A stretch of 45,856 bases of DNA from Gammaproteobacteria bacterium (GCA_021773555.1 JAJFKA010000008.1:1-45856), one strand, 5' to 3'; shown: positions 25,649 to 34,405, counted from the stretch's first letter. Program-made: numbers and translations. The notes: generated by a model not told the origin, from the letters alone.

Positions 25649-25928
25649 CTGCGGAAAGCTCAGATCTTACCCACCGACTCGCAAAGGCTCAACGCTTTTG
25701 GCAGAGCTTTTGAACAGACGCTGACCAACCGGAGCAGAAGGCAGCAAAATAGCAGGCGAAAGTCAGGTTTACGGCAGACTAAAGTCGAAGCTGTTCGACG
25801 GACGGGGTGATTGCGCAGCTAAATGGAACGATATTAGCAGCGATTCGCAAGGACGAGTCCGCGGGAAACCGGGAAGCTGTGTTCCTGACCCAATCGGCAA
25901 CAAATGTTAGAAAAGGAGATTTTGTTAA
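25649..25928. promoter_or_regulatory. Divergent intergenic region, regulator / exported protein
   Basis: This 280-base gap must contain promoters for the CadC-like regulator (minus) and for the exported protein (plus). AAAAGGAG lies about 10 bases before the plus-strand ATG. No clear repeat, ncRNA or coding segment was seen. Confidence 0.4.
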
Positions 25929-26276
25929 ATGAACTTAAAGACAAGCCTCGTGACAATTTCAATGATCAGCACCCTGATGTTACCTATTGTGGCGGTTGCA
26001 TCAACGCAGGTAGAAAGCCGCGGTTTTGCAAGTTGTCAGACTGAATTGAACGCTCGACTGTCCGGCTCAGGCCTCGTGCTTGATTCCAAATTCGAGGTAG
26101 CGCGCAAGGGTAGTAAACGAGTTTTCTTTGTTAACGGAACCGCCTGGGCGGATGACGGCACGCGTACCAAACTGCAAAGCCGATGCACCACAGACCGAGT
26201 GGGACGTCAGGTCATTTCGCTTGAAACCAAATCTGAGAAATCCATTGATAATGGAAGATCAATCGCTGTTCGATAG
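25929..26276 (+). CDS. Small exported protein, unknown function
   Basis: The 115-residue product has a signal peptide (MNLKTSLVTISMISTLMLPIVAVA, cleavage before STQ). The mature part is a small beta-rich domain with two Cys (SCQTEL and SRCTTD), likely a disulfide, and polar, basic composition. The family was not recognised. A good ribosome-binding site (AAAAGGAG) precedes it and a strong hairpin terminator follows within 10 bases, so it is a single-gene unit. Its divergence from the CadC-like regulator suggests that it is a target. Confidence 0.75.
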   Translation: MNLKTSLVTISMISTLMLPIVAVASTQVESRGFASCQTELNARLSGSGLVLDSKFEVARKGSKRVFFVNGTAWADDGTRTKLQSRCTTDRVGRQVISLETKSEKSIDNGRSIAVR

Positions 26277-26283
26277 CCTCTTT

Positions 26284-26310
26284 GCGGGCCTTTCAGGCCC
26301 GCATTTTTTT
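26284..26310 (+). terminator. Rho-independent terminator
   Basis: GCGGGCC-TTTCA-GGCCCGC (26284-26302) followed by A and a run of seven T makes a textbook terminator, directly after the exported-protein gene. Confidence 0.93.
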
Positions 26311-26445
26311 CCGCCTATAACCCTCCTGGCACATCGCCAATCGCAACAAACCTGTTGAAAAAACTGATCATACTGCTGCCATGAGGTTGTCAGTAGGGCC
26401 GTGTTAGCATAATCGTTTTCAACAAACAGCCATTGGGTAAACAGT

Positions 26446-26865
26446 ATGCCGGACGAAAATCCCTCCATTCTCAACCACGTGTCGATCGCGGTGAGCGATC
26501 AGGAAAAATCACTCCCATTTTATGATGCGGTTCTGGGTGTACTTGGGGCAAAGCGCCTCATGGAACATCCTGGTGCGATCGCCTACGGGAAAATGTTTCC
26601 GGAATTCTGGATCCACCCGGAACCCTTTGATGGTGGCAATCCGGGCACTGCCAACGGCATTCACTTTAGTTTTAATGCAGGCTCCACCAACATTGTGCAG
26701 GCTTTTTACCAGGCGGCCCTCGCTCATGGAGGCACAGATGATGGGGCACCTGGACCCAGACCGGATTACAGTGCAGCCTATTATGGATGTTTTGTTCGTG
26801 ATCCTGATGGACACAAGCTCGAGGCGACTTTCTGGGATGAGTCTGTGTCCGCAGGGCAGGGGTGA
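26446..26865 (+). CDS. VOC family (glyoxalase/bleomycin resistance-like) protein
   Basis: The 139-residue product shows the vicinal-oxygen-chelate fold: LNHVSIAVSDQEKSLPFYDAVL (first metal-ligand His and beta strand), ANGIHFSFNA (second His), and YGCFVRDPDGHKLEAT, with its Glu in the final ligand position. It binds a divalent metal and acts on a small molecule. The substrate is unknown. It lies between two hairpins and is transcribed alone. Confidence 0.9.
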   Translation: MPDENPSILNHVSIAVSDQEKSLPFYDAVLGVLGAKRLMEHPGAIAYGKMFPEFWIHPEPFDGGNPGTANGIHFSFNAGSTNIVQAFYQAALAHGGTDDGAPGPRPDYSAAYYGCFVRDPDGHKLEATFWDESVSAGQG

Positions 26866-26888
26866 CAATGCGGCTTATGTGAATTGGT

Positions 26889-26909
26889 GGGGCCGGGGTG
26901 TCCGGCCCC
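26889..26909. terminator. GC-rich hairpin between convergent genes
   Basis: GGGGCCGG-GGTGT-CCGGCCCC forms an 8-bp stem between the plus-strand VOC gene and the minus-strand LLM gene. The T-run is weak on both sides, so a terminator role is likely but not certain. Confidence 0.6.
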
Positions 26910-26913
26910 TGCA

Positions 26914-27777
26914 TTATTCGGCTATCGAATGCGCCACATCCCAGAATCGTTGGATTGCCTCGATGTGCTCATCACCGGTCAATCCCGCGTTCATGGTGAC
27001 CACCGCGGAATGGGTTACACCCATATCGCGAAGCCGCTTTAGCTGATCCAGTTGTTTCGTGCTGGCCTCGCCGAGGGCCACCATGACTTCGACGCCAATG
27101 TCGCCGGGGTCCCGATCGTTGGCTCTGGCTTTCTCCCGCATCTCATTCAACTGAATCTCAAGTTCGGGATTGTAGAAGGGAAACCATCCGTCCGCGATGC
27201 GGGCAACCCGATCGATTACCTGTGGCGCCATGCCGCCCAACCAGATTGGGATGGCGCGGTTGACAGGCAATGGATTAAGACCCGCATCGGTGACCTTGTG
27301 CCACCTGCCATTAAAATTAACCACTTCATTGCCGAATAGTTCCCGTAACAACTCGATTTGTTCCTCCGAGCGCACACCGCGATTACTGAACGTTTCTCCC
27401 AGCGCTTCGTATTCAACCTGATTCCAGCCAGTACCGATTCCCATTCTGAACCGGCCCTTGCTGATAACATCAAGACTGGCAGCTTGTTTTGCGACCAGGG
27501 CAGTTTGACGTTGGGGCAGGATGACTACCGCGGTCACGAGTTCGAGGTTTTCGGTAAGGCCGGCAAGGTAGCTCAGCAGCACAAAGACCTCGTGAAACAT
27601 GCTTTTGTCAGTGTACGGGCCTTGCCAGTCCGGTCGGCTCCGGGTGCTGGCACCGAGCACGTGATCGTATGCGATGAGGTGATCGTAACCCAGGGCTTCC
27701 GCCGTGGTTGCATAAACGGCCGCCCGGTCCGGGTCAGGACCAATTTCTGTTTGTGGAAAAACAACACCTAGCTTCAT
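26914..27777 (-). CDS. LLM-class oxidoreductase, probably F420-dependent
   Basis: The 287-residue TIM barrel matches the luciferase-like monooxygenase superfamily: MKLGVVFPQTEIG, TTAEALGYDHLIAYDHVLG, LVTAVVILPQRQTALVAKQAASLDVIS, GRFRMGIGTGWNQVEYEALG and IPIWLGGMAPQVIDR. This is the pattern of the Rv2161c-type F420 subfamily (TIGR03619). The cofactor (F420 or FMN) cannot be settled from sequence alone. The substrate is unknown. It is a single gene, convergent with the VOC gene. Two more LLM genes occur at 40553-41467 and 41929-42843. Confidence 0.85.
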   Translation of the reverse strand: MKLGVVFPQTEIGPDPDRAAVYATTAEALGYDHLIAYDHVLGASTRSRPDWQGPYTDKSMFHEVFVLLSYLAGLTENLELVTAVVILPQRQTALVAKQAASLDVISKGRFRMGIGTGWNQVEYEALGETFSNRGVRSEEQIELLRELFGNEVVNFNGRWHKVTDAGLNPLPVNRAIPIWLGGMAPQVIDRVARIADGWFPFYNPELEIQLNEMREKARANDRDPGDIGVEVMVALGEASTKQLDQLKRLRDMGVTHSAVVTMNAGLTGDEHIEAIQRFWDVAHSIAE

Positions 27778-27968
27778 GCTTCATCCTGGGGGGTGATCGT
27801 AAGAGTCGATACCATGACACCATCGCTGCGGAAATTAAAGGGTTCGCCTTGCCCTCACGTAATCGGAGCTTTCCTGGGATTGAGTTAAAAAGCGATTCAT
27901 CAGAGAATGCCCCGGGTCACACAACGTTAGTGTTAAGAAATCTTAAATCTTAAAGGAGGGGCAGCCTG

Positions 27969-28274
27969 ATGCTTGAGCTTCGCCCAAATTGTGAATATTG
28001 CGACAAGGATCTGTTGCCGGATAATCCCGAAGCGCGTATCTGTTCGTACGAATGCACATTCTGCAATGAGTGTGTCCAGGAACTGCTCGATGGTGTCTGC
28101 CCGAATTGTGGCGGTGGATTTGTGCCACGTCCGATCAGACCGGAGGTTGCTTATCGGACTGGTGTTGGTCGGAAGCATCACCCGGCTTCGAGCAAACGCG
28201 TACATAGTCAGTATTCGGAGGCGGAGATTCGCGGATTCTCAATCCACGTAAAATCACTGACTCATTCAACATGA
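27969..28274 (+). CDS. DUF1272 zinc-ribbon-like protein
   Basis: The 101-residue product begins MLELRPNCEYCDKDLLPDN, then ARICSYECTFCNECVQ and CPNCGG. This is the DUF1272 family, with CxxC pairs likely to bind two zincs. The function is unknown. A strong AGGAGGGG ribosome-binding site precedes the ATG. It is the first gene of a five-gene set, and its end overlaps the DUF3291 gene by 4 bases. Confidence 0.9.
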   Translation: MLELRPNCEYCDKDLLPDNPEARICSYECTFCNECVQELLDGVCPNCGGGFVPRPIRPEVAYRTGVGRKHHPASSKRVHSQYSEAEIRGFSIHVKSLTHST

Positions 28275-28747
28275 GCGGCTATCACCTTGCCCAGCTCAAT
28301 GTGGCGCAATTGCTCGCGCCGCTGGAATCAGAGCAACTCTCCGGATTTGTTGATAATCTTGAACGTATTAATGCAGCAGCGGAGCAGTCCCGGGGATTTG
28401 TCTGGCGGTTGCAGGATGAGGCCGGGGATGCGACCGGATTTCGACCGTTCGGCGAGGAGATGTTGGTGAATCTGTCGGTCTGGCAGGATGTTGCTTCACT
28501 GCACGACTTCGTTTATCAGTCTGACCACGTTGAGATCATGCGCGGCCGAACTCAATGGTTCGCCCGCGTACCGGTCGTTACTACAGTGCTCTGGTGGATT
28601 GAAGCAGGCAGGTTGCCGACCATCGAGGAGGCCAGTGAGAAGCTCGAACTGATCCGTTCCGAAGGCCCGGGATCTGCTGCCTTCAGCTTCCAGCGGCAGT
28701 TTCCAGCGCCAGGCGCTGTCGCCAAGGGGCGTCACGCGGGATCATGA
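28271..28747 (+). CDS. DUF3291 domain protein
   Basis: The 158-residue product fits DUF3291: YHLAQLNVAQLLAPLES, NLSVWQDVASLHDFVYQSDHVEIMRGR, and VTTVLWWIEAGRLPTIEEA. The fold is probably a ferredoxin-like barrel of the ABM type. No function is known. It overlaps the DUF1272 gene by ATGA, so the two are translationally coupled. It precedes the GNAT gene by 25 bases. Confidence 0.9.
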   Translation: MSGYHLAQLNVAQLLAPLESEQLSGFVDNLERINAAAEQSRGFVWRLQDEAGDATGFRPFGEEMLVNLSVWQDVASLHDFVYQSDHVEIMRGRTQWFARVPVVTTVLWWIEAGRLPTIEEASEKLELIRSEGPGSAAFSFQRQFPAPGAVAKGRHAGS

Positions 28748-28772
28748 ATTCGTTAGTCCGGAGCAGGCAGAT

Positions 28773-29261
28773 ATGAACCGCATCCAGGCAGTCGAGGCCA
28801 AGGATATGGCGCGGGTCGCAGAGATCTATAACTTATCCAGAGCCCCCGTAGCGTGTTTCGGTGACCGGACGATTGTCGTTGAGGAGATGATCAGACTGAC
28901 GCAGGGAGAGCGAATTTATCTGGCGTTTCATTCCGGGGATGATATCGCGGCGGGTTTTATCTCGGTCTGGCGAGGCGACAATGCCTTTATCCACCATTTG
29001 TACACGGCGCCTGAATTTCAGGGTAGGGGAATTGCCAGTGAGCTGTTGGCATTTTGCATTGATACCTACGGATTGCCCGTTTCTCTCAAGTCAGTTGAGA
29101 AGAATACCCACGCCTGTCGATTCTATGAAACTTACGGTTTCCGAAGTGAGTCAACCGCAATAGGTGAAGAGGGGCGTTACCATTATTACTGGCTGAGACG
29201 GGTACCGGTATCGGACGGTCTCGGTTCACGTGGTAGCAGCTGCCAGATCAAGCCTGCATAA
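28773..29261 (+). CDS. GNAT family N-acetyltransferase
   Basis: The 162-residue product has the GNAT fold. Motif A, which binds acetyl-CoA, is FQGRGIASELLAF (the R/Q-x-x-G-x-A segment), followed by VEKNTHACRFYETYGFR, the motif B pattern. The acceptor is not known. It lies inside the run DUF1272-DUF3291-GNAT-ABM-DUF1801, all plus strand, with short gaps. Confidence 0.9.
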   Translation: MNRIQAVEAKDMARVAEIYNLSRAPVACFGDRTIVVEEMIRLTQGERIYLAFHSGDDIAAGFISVWRGDNAFIHHLYTAPEFQGRGIASELLAFCIDTYGLPVSLKSVEKNTHACRFYETYGFRSESTAIGEEGRYHYYWLRRVPVSDGLGSRGSSCQIKPA

Positions 29262-29282
29262 TTGCAGATTTTGGAGAATCTG

Positions 29283-29597
29283 ATGGTATTAAATCCTATA
29301 GTCCTGGAAATGGCAGTGCTCGATGTCAGGGCTGAGAAGACCAGCGAGTTTGAACAGGCTTTTGAGAAAGCCAGCCAGATCATCGCGGGGATGCCGGGTT
29401 ATATTTCTCACCAGTTGCAGCGCTGCATGGAGCAACCCCGCCGCTACCTGCTGCTTGTCAATTGGAAGTCGCTGGAAGCGCACACAGAAGGATTTCGGGG
29501 CTCGGCTGACTACCAGCAATGGAAAGCGCTTTTACATCATTTTTATGATCCGTTCCCCGAAGTGGAACACTACCAGCTGGTTTCATCCGATGGCTGA
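29283..29597 (+). CDS. Antibiotic biosynthesis monooxygenase (ABM) domain protein
   Basis: The ATG at 29283 is chosen because TGGAG lies 6 bases upstream; an upstream TTG at 29262 is less likely. The 104-residue product is a ferredoxin-like alpha+beta barrel of the ABM type, with VLEMAVLDVRAEKTSEFEQAF, GYISHQLQRCMEQPRRYLLLVNW and FDP/YDPFPEVEHY at the end. Such small proteins work as cofactor-free oxygenases or in haem turnover; the substrate is unknown. It is 21 bases behind the GNAT gene. Confidence 0.88.
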   Translation: MVLNPIVLEMAVLDVRAEKTSEFEQAFEKASQIIAGMPGYISHQLQRCMEQPRRYLLLVNWKSLEAHTEGFRGSADYQQWKALLHHFYDPFPEVEHYQLVSSDG

Positions 29598-29659
29598 CGG
29601 GCCCATAAGCGTGGTGGGTGACGAAACTCATTTCCGCAAAGACTTGTCGGGGTAATTTC

Positions 29660-30067
29660 GTGATTCCTAAAATGAAGCGGGTGTTCGATGAGTTTCCTGA
29701 ACCGGTTCGTATCAAGCTTCTGGCGCTCAGGCAGCTGATTATCCAGTGCGCCGAGGACAGCGAAGAAGTGGGTCCGCTGCAGGAAACGCTAAAATGGCAT
29801 GAACCGAGTTACCTGAACAAAAGTGGCAGCACCATCCGGCTGGGCTGGCGCGCTCGGAATCCTCAATACTGTGCGATCTACTTTAACTGTCAGACGAGTC
29901 TGGTTGAGACCTTCCGGGAAATTTATGGAGACGAGATGACATTCGAGGGTAATCGCGCCATCCTTGTCCCGCTTGACGGAAAGGTAGCGGAAGGAATGCT
30001 GGCGCATTGCATTCTGCTGGGGCTGACCTATCACAAGGTCAAGCACCTACCGCTGCTTGGCGCGTAG
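29660..30067 (+). CDS. DUF1801 domain protein
   Basis: Starting at GTG 29660 the product has about 135 residues; ATG 29672 and GTG 29618 are alternatives. It fits DUF1801 (iron-chaperone-like YdhG fold): RVFDEFPEPVRIKLLALRQLI, ETLKWHEPSYL, IRLGWRARNPQYCAIYFNCQ. The biochemical role is not established. It closes the five-gene set and ends before a palindromic hairpin. Confidence 0.85.
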   Translation: MIPKMKRVFDEFPEPVRIKLLALRQLIIQCAEDSEEVGPLQETLKWHEPSYLNKSGSTIRLGWRARNPQYCAIYFNCQTSLVETFREIYGDEMTFEGNRAILVPLDGKVAEGMLAHCILLGLTYHKVKHLPLLGA

Positions 30068-30149
30068 CGAAGATTTTTCTGGAAGGATCAGTGGCGGGGC
30101 GGCTTAGCTTATTAGGCAGGTGTGAGAAGTCGCAGGACGAACTAAAGAA

Positions 30150-30171
30150 CTCCCATACCAGGGTATGGGAG
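30150..30171. terminator. Perfect 22-base palindrome, possible bidirectional terminator
   Basis: CTCCCATACC-AG-GGTATGGGAG is a perfect 10-bp inverted repeat with a two-base loop. It lies between the convergent DUF1801 gene and the cold-shock gene. The loop is very short and no T-run follows, so a protein-binding site is also possible. Confidence 0.55.
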
Positions 30172-30273
30172 CGTTCAATACTATGAACCTGTCGCTAATT
30201 TCGTCGCGACAGTCGATCCTGGGTGAAGCTTTCCACAAACTGCAAACTGTGGCGCCTTACCCTGACATAAGTA

Positions 30274-30480
30274 TTAAAGGATTGTAACGTTCACAGCTTG
30301 GAGACCTTTGTCTCCCTGCTCGACTTCGAATTCCACTTCTTGTCCATCATTAAGTGTCTTGAAGCCCGGGCTGTTGATCGCACGGAAGTGGACAAAAACA
30401 TCTTTGCCTTCCTGCCGTTCGATAAAACCAAAACCCTTCTTATCGTCAAACCATTTTACTCGGCCAGTTTCGGTAGCCAT
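30274..30480 (-). CDS. Cold-shock protein (CspA family)
   Basis: This 68-residue OB-fold protein has RNP1 KGFGFI and RNP2 VFVHF, both intact, and a typical ending (VTIL). It binds single-stranded RNA and DNA and acts as an RNA chaperone. AGGAGAG lies 9 bases before the ATG. The long non-coding leader upstream (285 bases to the next start) fits cold-shock gene regulation through a structured 5' UTR, but a thermosensor structure was not modelled. Confidence 0.95.
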   Translation of the reverse strand: MATETGRVKWFDDKKGFGFIERQEGKDVFVHFRAINSPGFKTLNDGQEVEFEVEQGDKGLQAVNVTIL

Positions 30481-30765
30481 ATGTCATCTCTCCTGAGTAG
30501 TTCTATGTGTAGCCGACGGCAAACTTCGCCGAAGCATTTGTGCTGAAAGATGCAGGTAGTACTTACGCGAACAGACAAGATATACAGAAGTGTTATCGAA
30601 ATGCACGGTCATAAGAGCCGCTGTATTCTTTACCAGCCGACGAAGTGTAGCGTATATTCAGGCGTTGTAAAGAGTTGAATTACCATTCGTTGCGGTCTTC
30701 GTGGGCGGCATGTAACCATCAATTTCGCACTTTCCTCCATAAAGTGCCCAAAATCAGGTGAATTC
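30481..30765. promoter_or_regulatory. Divergent leader: csp 5' UTR and YjdF-like gene promoter
   Basis: The 285 bases separate the minus-strand cold-shock gene and the plus-strand DUF2238 gene. The csp family commonly has a 150-200-nt untranslated leader, so most of this gap may be that leader. AGGTG before the TTG at 30766 is the likely ribosome-binding site of the plus gene. No specific cold-box motif was identified. Confidence 0.4.
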
Positions 30766-31413
30766 TTGTCCCCCATATTGCCCTTTTTGCGCAACCACGG
30801 TTTAAAAGCCGCGTGGATCACTGTTTTTGTCGCGGTATTACTTTGGTCGGCGTACGAGCCCCTGGAGTATTTTACCTGGGCGCTGGAAGCTGCTCCGGCG
30901 CTAATTGGGTTTGTACTGCTGTTGCTGACGTATCGAGCGTTTCCACTGACGCCGTTACTTTACTTGCTGATTCTGGTCCACGTGATCGTGCTGTTAGTGG
31001 GCGCACATTACACCTATGCCGAGGTGCCACTATTTGAGGAACTGAAGCCCATTCTGGGGTTCGAGCGTAACAATTACGATAAGGTCGGGCATTTTATGCA
31101 GGGTCTGGTGCCAGCGATCATTTGCCGTGAAATCCTCATTCGGTTGGCAGTCGTTCGATCTGCAGGCTGGCGGAATTTTTTAATCCTCGCCGTTTGCCTT
31201 GCGTTCAGTGCGCTCTACGAATTGATGGAATGGCTGGTTGCCATTTCGTCCGGTGAGTCTGCTGCGGCATTTCTTGGCACCCAGGGATTCATCTGGGATA
31301 CCCAGACTGACATGGCATTTGCGCTACTGGGTGCGCTGATGGCGTTGATCCTGCTCTCGCGTCTGCATGATCTGCAACTGGCCAGGCTCGATCACCCTGG
31401 TGCGTCAGGCTGA
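30766..31413 (+). CDS. DUF2238 (YjdF-like) membrane protein
   Basis: The 215-residue product starts with TTG (no in-frame ATG upstream; AGGTG six bases ahead). It has about six membrane segments and the family signature HYTYAEVPLFEELKP, KVGHFMQGLVPAIICREIL, SALYELMEW and WDTQTDMAFALLGA. Conserved His, Asp and Glu residues lie in and near the membrane. The function is unknown. It overlaps the end of the convergent 2OG-oxygenase-like gene by 9 bases. Confidence 0.88.
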   Translation: MSPILPFLRNHGLKAAWITVFVAVLLWSAYEPLEYFTWALEAAPALIGFVLLLLTYRAFPLTPLLYLLILVHVIVLLVGAHYTYAEVPLFEELKPILGFERNNYDKVGHFMQGLVPAIICREILIRLAVVRSAGWRNFLILAVCLAFSALYELMEWLVAISSGESAAAFLGTQGFIWDTQTDMAFALLGALMALILLSRLHDLQLARLDHPGASG

Positions 31414-32079
31414 TCTCGCCGGCAGGGCGATCGTATTCAAGGCAATTGAGATGCGTTCCCGCTCACCTTTGTGCGGCGTAACCCAGTGCGCAAGCCATGA
31501 CGGAAAGGCGATGATCTGGCCAACCCGGGGGCGAATGCGATGATCGGACCGGTAGGTTGCGCCTGCGCCGTCGATCCACCTGAGGTCTGGTTTGTACATC
31601 AGCGGGGTTGGGTTTCTGGGATCCTGCAAGACCAGCTCAGCCGCATGTTCGGGACTCTCCTTTTCAGCGAGGCCATCGTCCACGTAGAACACGCAGGACC
31701 AGAGTGCGCCAGGATGTGTGTGTGACTCATGGCCGATTCCCGTTGGACAGATATTCGCCCACATTTCGGCTGACCATTCGAATCTCGGTGATTCCGGGTC
31801 CACCTGGCCGATATCAAGTGTAAATCGTGAGCACATCTGTACCATCAACATGCCAAGTTGTCGTGCAGCGTCTCCACCCCACTGCAACATGCCGACATCG
31901 GACTGCCAGCCACCGAGGTTGGTTCGCTCGGAACTGCGGAACTGGCTGCGACGCTCGGAGATGGCCTTTCTTAACTCACCGGTCAGGGCCGCAACATCGG
32001 GAACGTCAGCCGTGATGACGGGGGTTTCGAACAAACCTCTATACTGGGCTACATTAGCGGCGGCAAGGTCATCAAACAT
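31405..32079 (-). CDS. 2OG-Fe(II) oxygenase-like protein (TIGR02466 type)
   Basis: The 224-residue product carries the double-stranded beta-helix signature of the family: ANICPTGIGHESHTHPGALWSCVFYV (His117, His120, His122) and FPSWLAHWVTPH (His198, the second ligand), followed by Arg208 in GERERISIALN, which binds 2-oxoglutarate. Which of the first cluster is the metal His is not certain. The family hydroxylates an unknown target. No partner is nearby. Confidence 0.8.
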   Translation of the reverse strand: MFDDLAAANVAQYRGLFETPVITADVPDVAALTGELRKAISERRSQFRSSERTNLGGWQSDVGMLQWGGDAARQLGMLMVQMCSRFTLDIGQVDPESPRFEWSAEMWANICPTGIGHESHTHPGALWSCVFYVDDGLAEKESPEHAAELVLQDPRNPTPLMYKPDLRWIDGAGATYRSDHRIRPRVGQIIAFPSWLAHWVTPHKGERERISIALNTIALPARSA

Positions 32080-32228
32080 GAGGTTTCTCCAGAGTAAGCT
32101 TATCGCTGGTTAAAGCGGTTATTATTGAAAAGTCGCTATTCTTGTTAAGTACAAGGCGAATAGCAACAAGTGTGGTGGCATGGTACCAGCCGGGTCGGCA
32201 GCAATTTTTTGTGAGGATGTAAGCAGTT

Positions 32229-33098
32229 ATGAATGGCAAAATAGTTTCTCTGGGGGGTATTGCAGCGGCGGTACTCATCGCCTCCGGCATTGGGTTTGCG
32301 GGCAGCCGAGGTGGATTACAACTGGGGGGCATGCCTTTATTTGTCGTCTGCGGTGGGGCGGGATTTCTGATTCAGTGGTTATGTTTCGTACCTGCCTTCA
32401 TCTACCAGACCGAGCGATTCTATGATCTGGTCGGTAGCCTGACCTACATCAGCATGGCGACAACCGTATTGGTACTCGCTGATTCTCTGGATGGCAGAAA
32501 GCTTCTAATCGGTGCGCTGGTGATTATCTGGGCTGCTCGACTCGGATTCTTTTTGTACTCACGAGTGCGTGAGGACGGCCACGATTCGAGATTTGTACGC
32601 ATCAAACCCAATTTCCTGCAGTTCCTGATGACCTGGACGCTTCAGGGACTCTGGGTTTTTGTGACGTTTGCCGCGGGGCTCGCGGCGATGACGACTGCTC
32701 ATGAAGCCCCCCTTGGCACAATCGGTTTAATCGGAACCGCTGTCTGGATGTCTGGCTTTTTCATCGAGGTGGTCGCGGATCAACAGAAGCGTGCGTTTCG
32801 CCGTGAACCGGCAAACAAGACGAAATTTATTCAGCACGGACTCTGGGCGTTGTCGCGCCACCCGAATTATTTCGGAGAAATCCTGTTGTGGATTGGCATT
32901 GCAATCATCGCCTACCCGGTGTTGGCAGGCTGGCAACTGATTACCTTGATATCTCCGGTGTTCGTCTTCTGTCTGCTGACATTCGTCAGCGGAGTGCGGA
33001 TGCTCGAACACCGGGCAAATCGCCGTTGGGGTGAGGATCCCGGGTATCAGGCCTATCGAGCGCGCACGCCGGTGCTGATACTGAAGCCCTGGGCATAA
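32229..33098 (+). CDS. DUF1295 membrane protein (steroid 5-alpha-reductase-like)
   Basis: The 289-residue product has about six to seven membrane segments and the C-terminal signature of the family: ADQQKRAFRREPANKTKFIQ, GLWALSRHPNYFGEILLWIG and YRARTPVLIL. It resembles 3-oxo-5-alpha-steroid 4-dehydrogenase and isoprenylcysteine methyltransferases, which bind NADPH or SAM at the SRHPNYF segment. Here it is a reductase of unknown substrate. A GAGGAT ribosome-binding site precedes the ATG. It fits the nearby oxidative cluster. Confidence 0.88.
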   Translation: MNGKIVSLGGIAAAVLIASGIGFAGSRGGLQLGGMPLFVVCGGAGFLIQWLCFVPAFIYQTERFYDLVGSLTYISMATTVLVLADSLDGRKLLIGALVIIWAARLGFFLYSRVREDGHDSRFVRIKPNFLQFLMTWTLQGLWVFVTFAAGLAAMTTAHEAPLGTIGLIGTAVWMSGFFIEVVADQQKRAFRREPANKTKFIQHGLWALSRHPNYFGEILLWIGIAIIAYPVLAGWQLITLISPVFVFCLLTFVSGVRMLEHRANRRWGEDPGYQAYRARTPVLILKPWA

Positions 33099-33122
33099 TC
33101 CGGCTGCCTGGTCATTGCCGGA

Positions 33123-34379
33123 CTATTTTTTAGGATGCAGTACCACGGGCAGTGTTGCGTAGCCTTTGACGAATGAAGAGCGAATGCGGACGGGTTCACC
33201 CACCACTTCGATAAAATCAAAGCGTTTCATGATTTCCTCCCAGACAACTCTGAGTTGCATTTCTGCGAGACGGTTTCCCATGCAACGATGAATTCCAAAT
33301 CCGAATGACAAGTGTTGCCGGGGTTTTGCGCGATCAATTATAAATTCGTACGGCTTCTCGATGGCTTCAGCATCGCGATTTCCGGAAACATACCACATGA
33401 CTACTTTGTCACCTGCTTTGATCGATTGACCGTTCAGCACTGTATCAACCTTGGCACGACGGCGCATATGGGCAAGCGGTGTCTGCCAGCGAATAATTTC
33501 CGGGACCATGGAGGTGATGAGCGCGGGATTTTTGCGCAATTTTTCATATTCTGCAGGATGCTGGTTCAGCGCGAGGACGCCGCCCGAGATTGAATTCCGG
33601 GTGGTGTCGTTCCCACCGACGATGAGCAGGATAAGGTTGCCGAGAAATTCCATTGGCCGCTCAAGCATGTCCCGTGTGGCTTCGCCGTGTGCGAGCATGG
33701 TAATCAGGTCATTGTTGCCGGGTTTCACCTGTCGTTCCTTGAATATTTCGGTGAATGTGGTGAGGCACTCAAACAGTTCAGCCCGGCGCTGGTCTTCTGA
33801 TTCAACGATACCCATGTCTTCGTCTGCCGTCGCTACATCTGACCAGCGTGTTAGCTTGCGACGATCTTCGAACGGGAAATCAAACAGGGTTGCCAGCATC
33901 TGCGTGGTGAGTTCGATGGATATTCGGTCAACCCAGTCGATTTCCTCACCCAGCGGCAGATCATCCAGGAGCGCCGCGGCGCGTGAACGGATAGTGCCCT
34001 CCAGCTTTGCCAGGTTAATCGGTTGGACGACAGGGCTGACGACCCGTCGCTGATCATCGTGGGTCGGAGGGTCCATGGCGATAAACATGGGTAGTTCGAA
34101 ATCTTCATCCTGATCGGCAACAACGATGCCACCTTCCGATGAGAACACCTCATGATTGGTGTCAACTTCCATGATGTCTTTGTACCGGGTGACTGACCAG
34201 TAAGCTCCAAATTCGCTTTCGTCACAGTAGTGCACCGGGGCTTCCGCCCGCAGGCGATCAAAATAGGCCCAATGAGCATCGTGTTCGAACAGCGGGCCCT
34301 GGGCGACATTAAATTTACTGTCCAGGGGTATTGAATAGGGGTCCAGAACAATGTCGCTGGTCTTCAAGGCTTCACTCAT
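33123..34379 (-). CDS. Cytochrome P450, CYP153-type alkane/fatty-acid omega-hydroxylase
   Basis: The 418-residue product has the heme loop FGFGIHRC (359-366, Cys366 as ligand), the ExxR pair Glu294-Arg297 in EIIRWQ, and the I-helix GGNDTT (255-260). The strings GGNDTTRNSISGGVLALNQ and IIRWQTPLAHMRRRA, and IDRAKPRQHLSFG, are those I associate with CYP153, soluble P450s that hydroxylate terminal carbons of alkanes and related chains. It is cytoplasmic with no membrane anchor. Its ferredoxin gene follows upstream in transcription order (34406-34726); a reductase is not in the window. Confidence 0.87.
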   Translation of the reverse strand: MSEALKTSDIVLDPYSIPLDSKFNVAQGPLFEHDAHWAYFDRLRAEAPVHYCDESEFGAYWSVTRYKDIMEVDTNHEVFSSEGGIVVADQDEDFELPMFIAMDPPTHDDQRRVVSPVVQPINLAKLEGTIRSRAAALLDDLPLGEEIDWVDRISIELTTQMLATLFDFPFEDRRKLTRWSDVATADEDMGIVESEDQRRAELFECLTTFTEIFKERQVKPGNNDLITMLAHGEATRDMLERPMEFLGNLILLIVGGNDTTRNSISGGVLALNQHPAEYEKLRKNPALITSMVPEIIRWQTPLAHMRRRAKVDTVLNGQSIKAGDKVVMWYVSGNRDAEAIEKPYEFIIDRAKPRQHLSFGFGIHRCMGNRLAEMQLRVVWEEIMKRFDFIEVVGEPVRIRSSFVKGYATLPVVLHPKK

Positions 34380-34405
34380 TCGATGTACCTCGGTGCTGCA
34401 CGCAA

